Shown here one piece after another: positions 5,445 to 5,477 of a stretch of 5,477 bases of DNA. The stretch covers positions 1-5,477 of the forward strand of contig JAGHYP010000188.1 of assembly GCA_017743585.1 (NCBI GenBank). Reading direction: 5' to 3'. Position numbers and translations under genes: made by a program. The notes beneath the pieces are model-generated. The model ran no database searches and was not told the DNA's origin. It worked only from the letters and a program-made list of their open reading frames with translations. Positions within the stretch are counted from its first letter, which is position 1. Every line of letters begins with the position of its first letter. Source of the DNA: Chloroflexota bacterium (GTDB taxonomy: Bacteria > Chloroflexota > Anaerolineae > Aggregatilineales > UBA2796).

Positions 5445-5477
5445 TGATGCTGGTCGGCTCGTTTGTTGCCATGATCA
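5392..5477 (+). CDS. Possible start of a further small ORF, cut by the window edge
   Basis: An ATG at 5392 opens a frame (MDIIQILSAVFYPGG..., 28 codons visible) that runs off the window. The upstream sequence (GAAGTGG) is a weak ribosome binding site. After about codon 15 this frame becomes polar (VPDDAGRLVCCHD), while the neighbouring frame becomes strongly hydrophobic (AAFLMMLVGSFVAMI). The true coding frame near the edge is therefore unclear, and a frameshift near 5430 is possible. No function can be assigned. Confidence 0.3.
   Translation, partial: MDIIQILSAVFYPGGVPDDAGRLVCCHD

Overview
The window is a GC-rich bacterial segment with three confident protein genes, a repeat-rich intergenic stretch and a small block of short membrane-protein ORFs at the right edge. 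The conserved genes are bacterial core genes: an aspartate kinase with a ThrA-like regulatory region and an FtsZ ending in an IPTFLRRR tail. GC bias, gene style and the unusual ftsZ neighbourhood would fit a Chloroflexota-type genome. That placement is an inference, because nothing in the window fixes the taxon.

Left part (1-1735): after about 150 bases with no clear gene there is a perfect TATAAT box (158-163). It is followed by a monofunctional aspartate kinase (216-1628, + strand), the first step of the Lys/Thr/Met branch of aspartate-derived amino acid synthesis. This gene converges on ftsZ. The 104-base gap between them holds two hairpins, one of which (1666-1694) can act as a terminator in both directions.

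Middle part (1733-4466, - strand): an uncharacterised cytoplasmic 435-residue protein (4466 to 3159) lies upstream of ftsZ (2980 to 1733). The 178-base gap carries a textbook sigma70-type promoter for ftsZ (TTGAGT, 17-base spacer, TATAAT). Just upstream of it are three CGCGATA repeats spaced exactly 16 bases apart, and a GAGGAG ribosome binding site precedes the start. ftsZ can therefore be transcribed independently. Neither ftsA nor ftsQ is present beside it.

Right part (4467-5477): the start codon of the 435-residue gene directly abuts four tandem copies of an 11-base repeat. Beyond these lie a possible promoter, a 16-base direct repeat and a dense cluster of six GC-rich palindromes (4678-4864). 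The sequence then becomes visibly less GC-rich. It encodes on the + strand a 42-residue single-span membrane peptide with a strong ribosome binding site and the charge layout of a filamentous-phage coat protein, then a multi-span membrane ORF, and then an ORF cut by the window edge. This may be the edge of a phage-like or other mobile island, but no diagnostic phage gene is visible. No RNA genes, CRISPR arrays or transposases were recognised.
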